From assembly GCF_021228795.1 (NCBI RefSeq), contig NZ_CP089309.1, positions 3,596,001 through 3,660,000 on the forward strand: a stretch of 64,000 bases of DNA. Reading direction: 5' to 3'. This document shows positions 25,867-35,272 of this stretch, piece by piece (position 1 is the first letter of the stretch; every line of letters begins with the position of its first letter). A model generated the notes under the pieces. The model saw only the letters and a program-made list of their open reading frames with translations, searched no databases and was not told where the DNA came from. This DNA is from Thiocapsa bogorovii (GTDB taxonomy: Bacteria; Pseudomonadota; Gammaproteobacteria; Chromatiales; Chromatiaceae). Made by a program: the position numbers and the translations under genes.

Positions 25867-27699
25867 ATGAATGCGTCCGCAACCGTCACGGTCGAGGGTT
25901 TCGTGGCGGAGTCGCTTGCAACCCATGGCCGAGATCCGCGGCACCTGCTCCAGCATCTGATCCGCGTCCAGCAGCGTTTTTCCTATGTGCCCGACGCGGC
26001 CGTCGAGGCCTTGTCCGTGGCATTGGATGTCACGCGCACCCAGGTGCGCGCTGCCATCGCCTTCTACGCCTTCCTGCACGACCGTCCTCGCGGCGCCTTC
26101 GAGATCCGTTTCAGCGACAACATCACCGACCGGATGCTGGGCAGCCGGCGTCTGATCCGTCTGTTGATCGAGCGTCTCGGCTTGACGGGTTTGCCGGCGT
26201 GGGGCCGCGACCTGGTCCGCCCGGACGGGCGCGCGAGCGTCGGTCTCGCCTCCTGTACCGGGATGTGCGACCAAGGCCCCGCACTCCTGGTCAACGGCCA
26301 AGCCGTCACCAACCTGGATGCGCAGCGGGTCGATCGCATCGCGGATCTGGTGCAGGAGGGCATCCCGCTCGAGCGTTGGCCGGGCGAGTTCTTCCGGGTC
26401 GAAAACAACATCCGTCGGCGCGGACTGCTCCTGGGTAATCCGGCGACCGACGGCGCCGCCGTTCGTCGACTTCTCGATGCGGGTGCGGAAGCGGCGCTCG
26501 CCGAGGTCGAGCGCTCGGGGCTGCGCGGACGCGGCGGGGCGGGTTTCACGACCGCACTCAAATGGCGCTTTTGCCGCGAGGCCCCGGGGACCGATCGTTA
26601 CGTCGTCTGCAACGCGGACGAGGGCGAGCCCGGCACCTTCAAGGATCGCGTCCTGCTGACCGACTACACGGACCTGGTCATCGAGGGCATGACGGTCTGC
26701 GCCGGGGTTATCGGGGCCCGTCGCGGCTTCCTCTATCTCCGCGGCGAGTATCGTTACCTTTTGCCGCATCTCGAGTCGGTCCTCCAGCGCCGCCGCGCCG
26801 AAGGTCTGCTCGGCACGCGCATCCTCGGTGCGGACGGCTTCGACTTCGACATCGAGATTCACCTGGGTGCGGGCGCCTACATCTGCGGCGAGGAGTCGGC
26901 GTTGATCGAGTCGCTCGAGGGTAAGCGCGGTGTGACGCGTAAGCGCCCGCCCTTTCCGGTGACCAGCGGCTTCGACGATCAGCCCACCGTGGTCAACAAC
27001 GTCGAGACCTTCCTCGCCGCCGCGCGGGTGGTTCAGTGGGGCGGCTATTGGCTCCGCGGGGAAGGCACCGATCAGTCCGCCGGCAGCAAGATCCTTTCGG
27101 TCAGCGGCGATTGCGCGCGCCCCGGTATCTACGAGTATCCCTTCGGCACGCCGGTCCATCAGGTCCTCTCCGATTGCGGTGCGGAGAATACCCAGGCGGT
27201 TCAGATCTCGGGTGCCGCGGGTGCGACCCTCTCGCCGGCCGACTTCGATCGCATCATCGCCTTCGAGGACCTGCCGACCGCCGGCTCCTTCATGATCTTC
27301 GATCACAGCCGCGACCTGCTCGACATGGTCCGCAACTTCGCGGCCTTCTTCGCACACGAGAGCTGCGGCTTCTGTACCCCCTGTCGGGTCGGCGGGGCGC
27401 TCCTGCGCAACCTGGTCGAGAAGGTGGCCGCGGGCCAGGGCTCGGAATACGACCTGAGCGAGATGCGCCGGATCGGCACCGTGATGCGTCGCGCGAGCTA
27501 CTGCGGTTTGGGTCATACGGCGCCAAACCATGTGGTCAACACGCTCGACAAATTCCCGCTGATCTACGGTCGGCGCCTAGCGCGCGCGTCACACACCCCG
27601 TCCTTCGATCTGGACGCGGCGCTGTCGCAGGCCCGCGCACTCACGGGTCGAGACGACATCGGGGCCCATATCGGCGACGGCTCGGAGGTGTCCGCATGA
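25867..27699 (+). CDS. hoxF: NAD-reducing hydrogenase diaphorase large subunit HoxF
   Basis: 610 residues; the ATG at 25867 has GGGAGG five bases upstream. Residues 1-160 are a NuoE-like domain (VQQRFSYVPDAAVEAL, SCTGMCDQGPALLVNG), the rest is NuoF-like: GRGGAGFTTALKWRF for FMN/NADH, NADEGEPGTFKDR, GAGAYICGEESALIESLEG and the 4Fe-4S site SCGFCTPCRVG plus YCGLG. It oxidises or reduces NAD(H) and passes electrons through HoxU to the hydrogenase. The NuoE-NuoF fusion matches Ralstonia-type HoxF and explains why no separate hoxE is present, as in the Hox2 type described in Thiocapsa. Confidence 0.95.
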   Translation: MNASATVTVEGFVAESLATHGRDPRHLLQHLIRVQQRFSYVPDAAVEALSVALDVTRTQVRAAIAFYAFLHDRPRGAFEIRFSDNITDRMLGSRRLIRLLIERLGLTGLPAWGRDLVRPDGRASVGLASCTGMCDQGPALLVNGQAVTNLDAQRVDRIADLVQEGIPLERWPGEFFRVENNIRRRGLLLGNPATDGAAVRRLLDAGAEAALAEVERSGLRGRGGAGFTTALKWRFCREAPGTDRYVVCNADEGEPGTFKDRVLLTDYTDLVIEGMTVCAGVIGARRGFLYLRGEYRYLLPHLESVLQRRRAEGLLGTRILGADGFDFDIEIHLGAGAYICGEESALIESLEGKRGVTRKRPPFPVTSGFDDQPTVVNNVETFLAAARVVQWGGYWLRGEGTDQSAGSKILSVSGDCARPGIYEYPFGTPVHQVLSDCGAENTQAVQISGAAGATLSPADFDRIIAFEDLPTAGSFMIFDHSRDLLDMVRNFAAFFAHESCGFCTPCRVGGALLRNLVEKVAAGQGSEYDLSEMRRIGTVMRRASYCGLGHTAPNHVVNTLDKFPLIYGRRLARASHTPSFDLDAALSQARALTGRDDIGAHIGDGSEVSA

Positions 27700-28415
27700 G
27701 CAAGACCTTTAAGCTCGACGGCCGCGAGATCCCCTTCGAGACCGGCCAGACCATCATGGATGCGGCGCTCGCCGCCGGGGTTTACATCCCGCACCTATGC
27801 CATAACCCGGAGTTTGCGCCGCACGGCAGTTGCCGTGTCTGCGTGGTCGACATCGGCGGTCGTCAGGTCTCGGCCTGCACCGCCGCGGCGAGCGAAGGCC
27901 TGGAGGTCGACAACAGCTCCGAGGCGATTCAGGAGACGCGCCGGGCCATCCTGCAGATGCTCTTCGTTGAGGGTAACCACGTCTGCCCCGCCTGCGAGAA
28001 GAGCGGGGCCTGTCAGCTCCAAGCGGTCGCCTACTACACCGGGATGCTCGCGCCGCACTTCACCCACTTCTTCCCGCGCCGATCGGTCGATGCCTCGCAC
28101 CCGGACGTCGTCATCGACTTCAACCGCTGCATCCTCTGCGAGCTGTGCGTGCGGGCCAGCCGCGATCACGACGGCAAGCGTGTCTTCGCCATCAGCGGTC
28201 GGGGCCTCGAGAGCCATCTGGTGATCGACTCGCACAGTGGCCTGTTGGGCGATTCCAGCTTTGCCGCGACCGACAAGGCGGCCCATGTCTGTCCCACCGG
28301 TGCCATCCTGCCGAAGGGCCGAGGCTACGAGACCCCGATCGGCGAGCGTCTCTACGACCGCGAGCCCATCAGCATCGTCGGCGACGTCCGGGCACACGAG
28401 GAGGAGGTGGTCTGA
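27696..28415 (+). CDS. hoxU: NAD-reducing hydrogenase diaphorase small subunit HoxU
   Basis: 239 residues; the ATG overlaps the hoxF stop. Similar to the N-terminus of NuoG: a ferredoxin-like 2Fe-2S domain (CHNPEFAPHGSCRVC and SACTAAA), the His-Cys cluster region HVCPACEKSGACQLQ and a 4Fe-4S region CILCELC with VCPTGAI. Conducts electrons between HoxF and HoxY in the cytoplasmic enzyme. Translationally coupled to both neighbours. Confidence 0.95.
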   Translation: MSKTFKLDGREIPFETGQTIMDAALAAGVYIPHLCHNPEFAPHGSCRVCVVDIGGRQVSACTAAASEGLEVDNSSEAIQETRRAILQMLFVEGNHVCPACEKSGACQLQAVAYYTGMLAPHFTHFFPRRSVDASHPDVVIDFNRCILCELCVRASRDHDGKRVFAISGRGLESHLVIDSHSGLLGDSSFAATDKAAHVCPTGAILPKGRGYETPIGERLYDREPISIVGDVRAHEEEVV

Positions 28416-28954
28416 TGGCCGAGAAGCCCCGTGTCGCGACCGCCTCGCTCTGCGGCTGCTTCGGCTGTCATATGTCCCTTTTGGACATCGACGAGCGCAT
28501 CCTGCAGCTGGTCGATCTGGTCACCTTCGATCGCACCCCGTTGACCGACATCAAGACACTCGGCGACTGCGATCTGGGTCTGATCGAGGGCGGGGTCGCC
28601 AACGCCGAGAATGTCGAAGTGTTGCGCGAGTTTCGGCGTCGCTGCAAGACCCTGGTCGCCGTCGGCGCCTGTGCGGTCAACGGCGGGATCCCGGCGATGC
28701 GCAACCAGTTCAGTCTCGCCGAGTGCCTGCGCGAGTCCTACTGCGACGGCGTCGGGGTGCACAATCCGGGCATCCCGAACGACCCCGAGATCCCGCTGCT
28801 CCTCAACCAGGTGCATCCGATCCACGAGGTGGTTGCGATCGACTACTTCTTGCCCGGGTGCCCGCCCTCGGCCGATGCCATCTGGACCTTCCTCACCGAG
28901 TTTTTGGAGGGGAGGCCGATCGCGTTTCCCTACACGCAGATTCATTTCGATTAA
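28415..28954 (+). CDS. hoxY: [NiFe]-hydrogenase small subunit HoxY
   Basis: 179 residues; the ATG overlaps the hoxU stop (TGATG) with GGAGGTGG upstream. Ligands for the proximal 4Fe-4S cluster: CGCFGCHMS, VGACAVNGG and LPGCPPSADA. The short form without a Tat signal or extra clusters is typical of cytoplasmic group 3d hydrogenases. Forms the hydrogenase module with HoxH. Its TAA lies in an inverted-repeat element. Confidence 0.95.
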   Translation: MAEKPRVATASLCGCFGCHMSLLDIDERILQLVDLVTFDRTPLTDIKTLGDCDLGLIEGGVANAENVEVLREFRRRCKTLVAVGACAVNGGIPAMRNQFSLAECLRESYCDGVGVHNPGIPNDPEIPLLLNQVHPIHEVVAIDYFLPGCPPSADAIWTFLTEFLEGRPIAFPYTQIHFD

Positions 28955-29037
28955 ACCGCGCACTGCGCGGTATGCGACGTTATTGGATGGGATCGGCCCC
29001 GGCAGACCTGACGAGCGTTGGAGTCGGCGCGGTTTAA
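28951..29037. repeat. 87-bp inverted-repeat element 2
   Basis: Perfect 10-base arms TTAAACCGCG (28951-28960) and CGCGGTTTAA (29028-29037) enclose 67 bases; the hoxY stop codon is part of the left arm. It separates hoxY from hoxH, which are usually adjacent. The TAAACCGCG end motif recurs at 29060, followed by CCCGCTAAG, and on the minus strand at 36703. Confidence 0.7.
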
Positions 29038-29176
29038 GACATTGAAAAATAATTTATTGTAAACCGCGTTCCCGCTAAGGGTTGTGGATGAACGAAACGT
29101 CGAGATCACTCGAAAATGAGCGTCTCGCTCTGGAATCGGTTCAGAGGGTGAGGTCGGGGGTCCAGTAACCTCAATG

Positions 29177-29204
29177 CCGAACCCCGAACCCCGAACCCCG
29201 AACC
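29177..29204. repeat. Short tandem repeat (CCGAACC)4
   Basis: Four exact head-to-tail copies of a seven-base unit, ending 16 bases before the hoxH ATG. A copy-number-variable repeat here could influence hoxH translation, but this is only a position-based guess. Confidence 0.85.
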
Positions 29205-29220
29205 CGCCCGAGTTTTTACC

Positions 29221-30705
29221 ATGACTAAGAATCTGGAGACCGCCCGGCACCCCGAGACCCTCAAGCGGGTCTGTATCGAGCCTCTGACCCGCGTCGAGGG
29301 TCACGGGAAGGTGACCCTGTTGCTCGACGAGGACGACCACGTCAAACAGGCGCGGCTGCATATCGTCGAGTTTCGTGGCTTCGAGAAATTCATCCAGGGC
29401 CGGCCCTATTGGGAGCTCCCGGTGCTGGTGCAGCGTCTGTGCGGGATCTGTCCGGTCAGCCACCATTTGGCCGCGGCCAAGGCGTGCGATCGTCTCATCG
29501 GTGTGGATCGCTTGACGCCGACGGCGGAGAAGGTGCGCCGCCTGATGCATCTGGGGCAGGTGCTCCAATCCCACGCGCTGCATTTCTTCCATCTCTCCTC
29601 GCCCGATCTGCTGTTCGGCATCGACGACGCGGTGGCCCACCGCAACATCGTCGGCGTGATCCGAGATCATCCCGAGATCGCCATGGAGGGCGTGTTGCTG
29701 CGCAAATTCGGTCAAGAGGTCATTCGCGTGACCTCGGGCAAACGGGTCCACGGTACGGGTGCATTGCCGGGCGGGGTCAACAAGAACGTGAGCCTCGAGG
29801 AGCGTGATTTCCTCCTGGCCGACATCGACCGCATCGTCGACTGGGCCGAGAAGGGGGTTCAGCTTATCAAGCGCATCATCCTCACGCGCGCCGACTTTCA
29901 CTATCGCTTTGCCAACGTGGATGCCAATACGCTGAGTCTCGTCTCCCCGGACGGCGGCTTCGAGCTCTACGACGGCGGGCTGCGCGCGCGCGGCCCGCAG
30001 GGCGAGACCCTCTTCGATCATGCGGACGATCAGGGTTACGCGGAGCTGCTCCACGAGGAGATCAAGTCCTGGAGCTACATGAAATTTCCGTTCATCGTCG
30101 CGCTGGGGCCGGAGAAGGGCTGGTATCGGGTCGGACCGCTCGCGCGCGTCAACAACTGCGAGCGTTTCCATACACCGCTCGCCGAGCAGGAGCGTCAGGA
30201 CTTCGCGGCCGCCGGCGAGGGTCGCCCGCTTCAGGCGGCGCTGACGACGCACTGGGCGCGGATGATCGAGTTGCTGCACTGCGCCGAGGCGATCCGCGAG
30301 CTGCTCGCCGATCCCGACCTGCAGGGCACCGACCTGCGCCGCGAGGGCGAGCTGCAAACCACCGGCATCGGCGTGCTGGAGGCCCCGCGCGGGACGCTCT
30401 TCCATCACTACGAGATCGATTCCGATGGGCTGGTGACCCGCGCCAACCTCATCGTGTCCACCACCAACAACAACCAGGCGATGAACGAGTCCATCCGCCG
30501 CGTTGCGGCCGACGATCTCGACGGGCATGCGCTCACCGAGCCTTTGCTCAACCGTATCGAGGTCGCGATCCGGGCCTACGATCCCTGTTTGTCCTGCGCG
30601 ACCCATGCGATCGGTCAGATGCCCCTGGAGCTCGAGCTGCTCGATGCAGAGGGACGGCGCATCGGACGGCTGGTGCGGCACGCCGACGGTTCGATCGACG
30701 CCTGA
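29221..30705 (+). CDS. hoxH: [NiFe]-hydrogenase large subunit HoxH
   Basis: 494 residues. Ni-Fe site motifs: L1 RLCGICPVSHH and L2 DPCLSCATHAIG near the C-terminus, followed by a 27-residue tail that a HoxW-type endopeptidase would remove after the His. Other family signatures: IEPLTRVEGHGKV and TTNNNQAMNES. It holds the bimetallic site for reversible H2 oxidation coupled to NAD. No clear Shine-Dalgarno is seen, and 266 bases separate it from hoxY. No maturation gene follows, so hyp and protease functions must be encoded elsewhere. Confidence 0.95.
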   Translation: MTKNLETARHPETLKRVCIEPLTRVEGHGKVTLLLDEDDHVKQARLHIVEFRGFEKFIQGRPYWELPVLVQRLCGICPVSHHLAAAKACDRLIGVDRLTPTAEKVRRLMHLGQVLQSHALHFFHLSSPDLLFGIDDAVAHRNIVGVIRDHPEIAMEGVLLRKFGQEVIRVTSGKRVHGTGALPGGVNKNVSLEERDFLLADIDRIVDWAEKGVQLIKRIILTRADFHYRFANVDANTLSLVSPDGGFELYDGGLRARGPQGETLFDHADDQGYAELLHEEIKSWSYMKFPFIVALGPEKGWYRVGPLARVNNCERFHTPLAEQERQDFAAAGEGRPLQAALTTHWARMIELLHCAEAIRELLADPDLQGTDLRREGELQTTGIGVLEAPRGTLFHHYEIDSDGLVTRANLIVSTTNNNQAMNESIRRVAADDLDGHALTEPLLNRIEVAIRAYDPCLSCATHAIGQMPLELELLDAEGRRIGRLVRHADGSIDA

Positions 30706-30882
30706 AGACGCATCGAGCGCAATGGCGCCGACGGGCCGCAACCTGCCCCGCGTTGCCGTGTGACTCGCGGGGCTCGGCATTACCCACGACACCGAGAGGC
30801 AGCCGTCGGTCGGCCCTTGCGAGACGCTCTTCCTCGGTGCATGCTCCGCGCCCAATCACACGCACACCTGGAGCAACGACGC

Positions 30883-31641
30883 ATGAGCAAGATCCATTTC
30901 ATCGGCGGGGAGAAGGGCGGGGTCGGTAAATCCGTGCTCGCCCGTTTGTTGGCGCAGCACCATATCGACAGCAACCAACCCTTTACGGTCTTCGACACCG
31001 ACCAATCCCACGGGGCGATGCTCCGATTCTACGGCGACTATTCCAGATCCGTCCTGCTGGATTCCTTCGAGGATGCCGACCAGCTGATGGAGGCTGCGCT
31101 TGCGGCGCCTCAGAATGTATTGGTGGACCTGGCGGCCCAGACCTCGGCCCCCTTGTTCCGCTGGATCGATCAGAACGACTTCCTGACGCTCGCCGCGGAC
31201 GAAGGGGTCGGAGTCGTCTTTTGGCATGTTATGGACGACGGTGCCGACGGTATCGGTCTGCTCCAGCGGCTCGTCGACCGCTACGGTGACGCGGCTGACT
31301 ATGTTGTGGTGCAGAACTACGGTCGCGGGAAGGATTTTTCGGCGTTTCGGAACTCTCAGGCCCGAGCAGCTGCGGAGGCCGTCGGCGCCCGTTTCATCGA
31401 GCTCCCCGAGCTGCACGCGGCCACGATGCGCAAGGTCGATCACCTGGCAGCGAGCTTCTGGGCCGCCGGCCAGAGCCGACCGGGCGGGCTGGGTCTGATG
31501 GACCGCCAGCGCCTTAAGGTTTGGATGCGCAAGGCCAACGAGCAGATCGCTTCCTTGGGTCCGGTCCTCGCCGTGAGCTCGCCGGTCGAGCCCGTTCCGG
31601 CTTGGCTGACCGGTGCAACCGACGAGACATCACCTGGATGA
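30883..31641 (+). CDS. ParA/MinD-like P-loop ATPase
   Basis: 252 residues from an ATG with GGAG ten bases upstream. Starts KIHFIGGEKGGVGKSVLAR, a deviant Walker A motif with the signature lysine of ParA/MinD proteins, followed by FTVFDTDQSHG and NVLVDLAAQ. It resembles mobilisation-protein MobD-type ATPases encoded on plasmids more than chromosome-partition ParA. No ParB or centromere-like repeats accompany it. It lies 177 bases after hoxH; whether it shares that transcript is unclear. Confidence 0.8.
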   Translation: MSKIHFIGGEKGGVGKSVLARLLAQHHIDSNQPFTVFDTDQSHGAMLRFYGDYSRSVLLDSFEDADQLMEAALAAPQNVLVDLAAQTSAPLFRWIDQNDFLTLAADEGVGVVFWHVMDDGADGIGLLQRLVDRYGDAADYVVVQNYGRGKDFSAFRNSQARAAAEAVGARFIELPELHAATMRKVDHLAASFWAAGQSRPGGLGLMDRQRLKVWMRKANEQIASLGPVLAVSSPVEPVPAWLTGATDETSPG

Positions 31642-31774
31642 CCGGATATCCGGCTGACGGTCGGTGCGATCGCCGCCCCGGAATCCGGCAGGTCGAAGCC
31701 GTTATCGAACATCGAAACTACCCTAAGAAGCGCTAGCAACGGTATTATAGGGAGCCAAAATTTCGGAGAGAGTC

Positions 31775-34312
31775 ATGGCGCAGGCGACACGATACGGGCA
31801 GTTGACGTTCAGCGACTACGTGGAGCGAGCGCTCCGCGAGGGCGCCATGTGGACCCTCATGGTCGTGGCGCTCTATCTGGTGCTTGCCCTGGCCAGCTAC
31901 TCCCCCGATGACCCGGGTTGGTCCTATGTCGGCGATGTGTCGCAGGTCAGCAACGCGGCCGGCCGGGCCGGGGCCTGGTTTGCCGATGTCACGCTCTTTC
32001 TGTTCGGGTTCTTCGCCTATCTGCTCCCGGTGATGGTCGGCTGGAGCGCCTGGCTGGTGTTTCGCGGTCGCGGCGAGGAGCCGGCGCCTCGCACCTGGAT
32101 CTTGGCGTTGCGCTGGATCGGGTTCTTCATCACCATCCTGGCCGGGTGCGGTTATGCCGCGATTCACCTCGCGGACCTCGGCGTCGATCTGCCGAACGGG
32201 GCCGGCGGTGGTCTGGGCCTGCTCGTGAGCGACAACATGCGCGCAGCCTTCAACACGACGGGCACCGATCTGCTGCTCGGTGGCGCCCTTTTTGTGGGCG
32301 TCACGCTGTTCTCCGGGATCTCCTGGCTGAGGGTGGTCGACAATACGGGCGCTGCCGTTTTGCAGGCTGCGGGCTGGATCACGGGTGTCGTGCAGGGCGC
32401 CCGGAGGGGGCTGGTGTTGCGTCGGCAGGCTGCCGCAGCAGGGGAGTCATCCGGGCTTCCCGAGGCATTGAACCTGATCGATGCCCCGACGCCATCGGAT
32501 GGACGATCGATGCGTTCGCAGCATGCGTCCGGTTCCGAAGCGCCGAGCTCCGAAGCGCCGGGGCACAAGGCCGGCGAGCGGCCCGATCGTCGTTTAGAGG
32601 GATTGCCGCGGCGTGTCCGTGAGGCCATGGCGGAGCCCGAGACCCTCTCACTCGAGGATCTCAAGCGTGGTCAGAAACCCGTGCCGGCGGAGGCACCGCG
32701 GATCAAGACGGTCCCGCGCCCGGTGAGCAGGCCGGAGCTGTCGATTCCCGCCGCCCCGGCCCCTTCGATACGGGCGCCATCGGTCGCCCACGCAGCAACC
32801 GGCCGGACCGACGAGATCAGTCTTCCGCCGCTGGACCTGCTCGATCTGCCGCGTCCGAGCGGGCGAGCCTACTCGGACGAGCAGATCGAGGATCTATCGC
32901 GACAGGTCGAGCTCAAGCTCGCCGATTTCGGCGTCCAGGTCCAGGTCGTGGCCGTCTACCCTGGTCCCGTCGTCACACTCTTCGAGCTGGAGCTTGCGCC
33001 CGGCATCAAGGTCAGCAAGATCACAGGATTGGCGAAGGATCTGGCGCGCGCCCTCTCGACCATCAGTGTACGCGTGGTAGAGGTCATCCCGGGCAAGTCG
33101 GTGATCGGCATCGAGATCCCCAATCAGCAGCGCGAGACGGTCTTTCTACGTCAGACCTTCGGCTCGGCGACCTATCAGGATGCCAAGTCGCCCCTGACTT
33201 TGGGTCTGGGTAGCGACATCTCCGGTCTGCCGGTGGTCGTGGATCTGGCCAAGATGCCGCACGTCCTGATTGCCGGCACGACCGGCTCGGGTAAATCGGT
33301 GGCCATCAATGCCATGATCCTGAGCCTGCTCTACAAGGCCGGGCCGCAGGACGTGCGGCTCATCATGGTCGATCCGAAGATGCTCGAGCTGTCGGTCTAC
33401 GAGGGCATCCCCCATCTGCTCACACCTGTCGTGACCGACATGAAGGAAGCGGCCAATGCGCTGCGCTGGTGTGTCGGGGAGATGGAACGCCGCTATCGCC
33501 TGATGGCGAAGCTCGGGGTGCGCAATATCGGCGGTTACAACCGCCAGATTGCCGAAGCGGCGGCACAAGGGCAAACCATCCCGGATCCCACCATCGCCGC
33601 CGATTTCGCTGCGGAGCAGGGTATCGAGGTGCCGGCCCTGGAGCATCTGCCCTACATCGTCGTGGTGATCGACGAGCTGGCAGACATGATGATGGTCGTC
33701 GGCAAGAAGGTTGAGGAGCTGATCGCACGTCTGGCGCAGAAGGCGCGTGCGTCCGGCATCCATCTCCTGCTCGCCACACAGAGGCCGTCAGTCGACGTCC
33801 TGACCGGGCTGATCAAGGCCAATATCCCGACCCGCATCGCCTTCCAGGTCTCATCACGGATCGACTCGCGCACCGTCCTGGATCAGATGGGCGCCGAGCA
33901 GCTGCTCGGGAACGGCGATATGCTCTATCTCCCGCCCGGCGGCAACATCCCGCAGCGCGTACATGGCGCCTTCGTCGACGATCACGAGGTGCATCGGATC
34001 GTCGAGCACCTCAAGCAGTTCGGTGCGCCCCAGTATCTGCAGGACGTGCTGCGCGAGCCGACCGAAGTGCTGCCGGGTATCGACCCCGAGCCGCGCGGCG
34101 ACACCGAGGACACGGATCCCCTGTTCGACGAGGCGGTCCAGATCGTCGTGGAGAGCAGGCGGGCCTCTATCTCGGGGGTACAACGGCGTTTGAAGATCGG
34201 CTACAACCGAGCCGCTCGTATGATCGAGGAGATGGAGCGCATCGGGATCGTGGGCGCCGCGGAGACCAACGGTAACCGCGAGGTCCTCGCGCCGCCGCCT
34301 ATCGAGGATTGA
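31775..34312 (+). CDS. ftsK: DNA translocase FtsK
   Basis: 845 residues with GGAGAGAG before the ATG. Several N-terminal membrane helices (for example [16 protein letters not shown] and [16 protein letters not shown]) up to about residue 190, a variable linker at about 200-360, the motor domain with [12 protein letters not shown] and [11 protein letters not shown], and a C-terminal winged-helix gamma domain ([17 protein letters not shown]) that reads KOPS sequences. Moves chromosome dimers and termini at the septum. Followed by lolA and rarA in the order common in gammaproteobacteria. Confidence 0.97.
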   Translation: MAQATRYGQLTFSDYVERALREGAMWTLMVVALYLVLALASYSPDDPGWSYVGDVSQVSNAAGRAGAWFADVTLFLFGFFAYLLPVMVGWSAWLVFRGRGEEPAPRTWILALRWIGFFITILAGCGYAAIHLADLGVDLPNGAGGGLGLLVSDNMRAAFNTTGTDLLLGGALFVGVTLFSGISWLRVVDNTGAAVLQAAGWITGVVQGARRGLVLRRQAAAAGESSGLPEALNLIDAPTPSDGRSMRSQHASGSEAPSSEAPGHKAGERPDRRLEGLPRRVREAMAEPETLSLEDLKRGQKPVPAEAPRIKTVPRPVSRPELSIPAAPAPSIRAPSVAHAATGRTDEISLPPLDLLDLPRPSGRAYSDEQIEDLSRQVELKLADFGVQVQVVAVYPGPVVTLFELELAPGIKVSKITGLAKDLARALSTISVRVVEVIPGKSVIGIEIPNQQRETVFLRQTFGSATYQDAKSPLTLGLGSDISGLPVVVDLAKMPHVLIAGTTGSGKSVAINAMILSLLYKAGPQDVRLIMVDPKMLELSVYEGIPHLLTPVVTDMKEAANALRWCVGEMERRYRLMAKLGVRNIGGYNRQIAEAAAQGQTIPDPTIAADFAAEQGIEVPALEHLPYIVVVIDELADMMMVVGKKVEELIARLAQKARASGIHLLLATQRPSVDVLTGLIKANIPTRIAFQVSSRIDSRTVLDQMGAEQLLGNGDMLYLPPGGNIPQRVHGAFVDDHEVHRIVEHLKQFGAPQYLQDVLREPTEVLPGIDPEPRGDTEDTDPLFDEAVQIVVESRRASISGVQRRLKIGYNRAARMIEEMERIGIVGAAETNGNREVLAPPPIED

Positions 34313-34376
34313 TTTTGAATCTTCGGTGGTTTTTCGTGTCTTCCGTGATTCAAACAGCTGTATTGCAGGATTTGAT

Positions 34377-35084
34377 ATGACAGATTCCGTCCCAGCGGTC
34401 GATCGACCCGGCCACCCCCCGAGGCGGCTGCAATCCCACGGTCGACCATCGTGCTTGCGAGCCGTCCTATTCACCTTGTTCTTCCCGCTGATCCTCCTGT
34501 GCGGGACGACAACCGCAAACGCCGCCGACGGTGCGAAGCGGGTCAACGACTACCTCGCCGGACTCAGCAGCCTGCGCGCGGACTTCGAGCAGTTCACCTT
34601 CAATGCCGAGCGCACCCGGATGATGGAGTCGCGCGGCACCCTTTACCTACAGCGTCCCGGCCGGTTCCGCTGGGAATACAGCACGCCGAATCGGCAAGTC
34701 ATCATCGCCGACGGCAGCCGCGTCTATCTCCACGATCTGGAGCTCAAGCAAGTCTCGCATCAGAGCCAGAGCCGCGCGCTGAGCGGAACCCCGGCCCTGC
34801 TTCTGGCCGACGGCGGGCCGATCGAGAAACACTTCGAGGCGTCGCCGATGGAAAGTACGGACGGCCGGACTTGGGTCGAGCTGATCCCCAAGGCACAGGA
34901 TACCGACGTGGTTCGGATCGAGCTCGGATTCGGCAAGGACAACCTGGAAAGCCTCATCATGGAGGACAGCTTCGGACAAACGACCCGGCTGAATTTCACG
35001 GGGGCGGAGCGCAACGCCAAACTCAGTTCGGATCTGTTCAAGATGGAGCAGGGGGCGATGGACGATTTCCTCTCCTTCGACTGA
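34377..35084 (+). CDS. lolA: Outer-membrane lipoprotein carrier LolA
   Basis: 235 residues from the ATG at 34377 with AGGA upstream. A long arginine-containing n-region precedes the signal core VLFTLFFPLILLCG, cleaved after TANA. The mature part has LolA signatures LSSLRADFEQFTF, GTLYLQRPGRFRWEY, VYLHDLELKQV and TPALLLAD. Periplasmic shuttle carrying lipoproteins from LolCDE to LolB. Its TGA lies in an inverted-repeat element. Confidence 0.94.
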   Translation: MTDSVPAVDRPGHPPRRLQSHGRPSCLRAVLFTLFFPLILLCGTTTANAADGAKRVNDYLAGLSSLRADFEQFTFNAERTRMMESRGTLYLQRPGRFRWEYSTPNRQVIIADGSRVYLHDLELKQVSHQSQSRALSGTPALLLADGGPIEKHFEASPMESTDGRTWVELIPKAQDTDVVRIELGFGKDNLESLIMEDSFGQTTRLNFTGAERNAKLSSDLFKMEQGAMDDFLSFD

Positions 35085-35168
35085 AGCGCGTCCGGTCCGG
35101 TATGCGCTGTTGATCGTTTGCGATCGGTATTGCGGGGTTCAACCGGCGTCGGCGGGGACGCGCTTCAG
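35081..35168. repeat. 88-bp inverted-repeat element 3
   Basis: Perfect 13-base arms CTGAAGCGCGTCC (35081-35093) and its complement (35156-35168) enclose 62 bases; the lolA stop is in the left arm. Length, stop-codon position and internal GGTATGCG...GATCGG pieces match element 2. Confidence 0.7.
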
Positions 35169-35272
35169 GAGATTCATTTTGTTTCTGAACACCGTTCGCC
35201 GCAAAGATCTTGCGTACTGCCGAATGTCAGACACCAGCGAACCGGTCTCTACCGCTTTGGTCGTGGTTCAGA

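Noticed and set aside
29177-29204. CRISPR-like array
   Set aside because: Direct seven-base repeats without spacers; not a CRISPR structure.
31743-31748. ftsK promoter with TATTAT as -10
   Set aside because: No acceptable -35 lies at 16-18 bases upstream.
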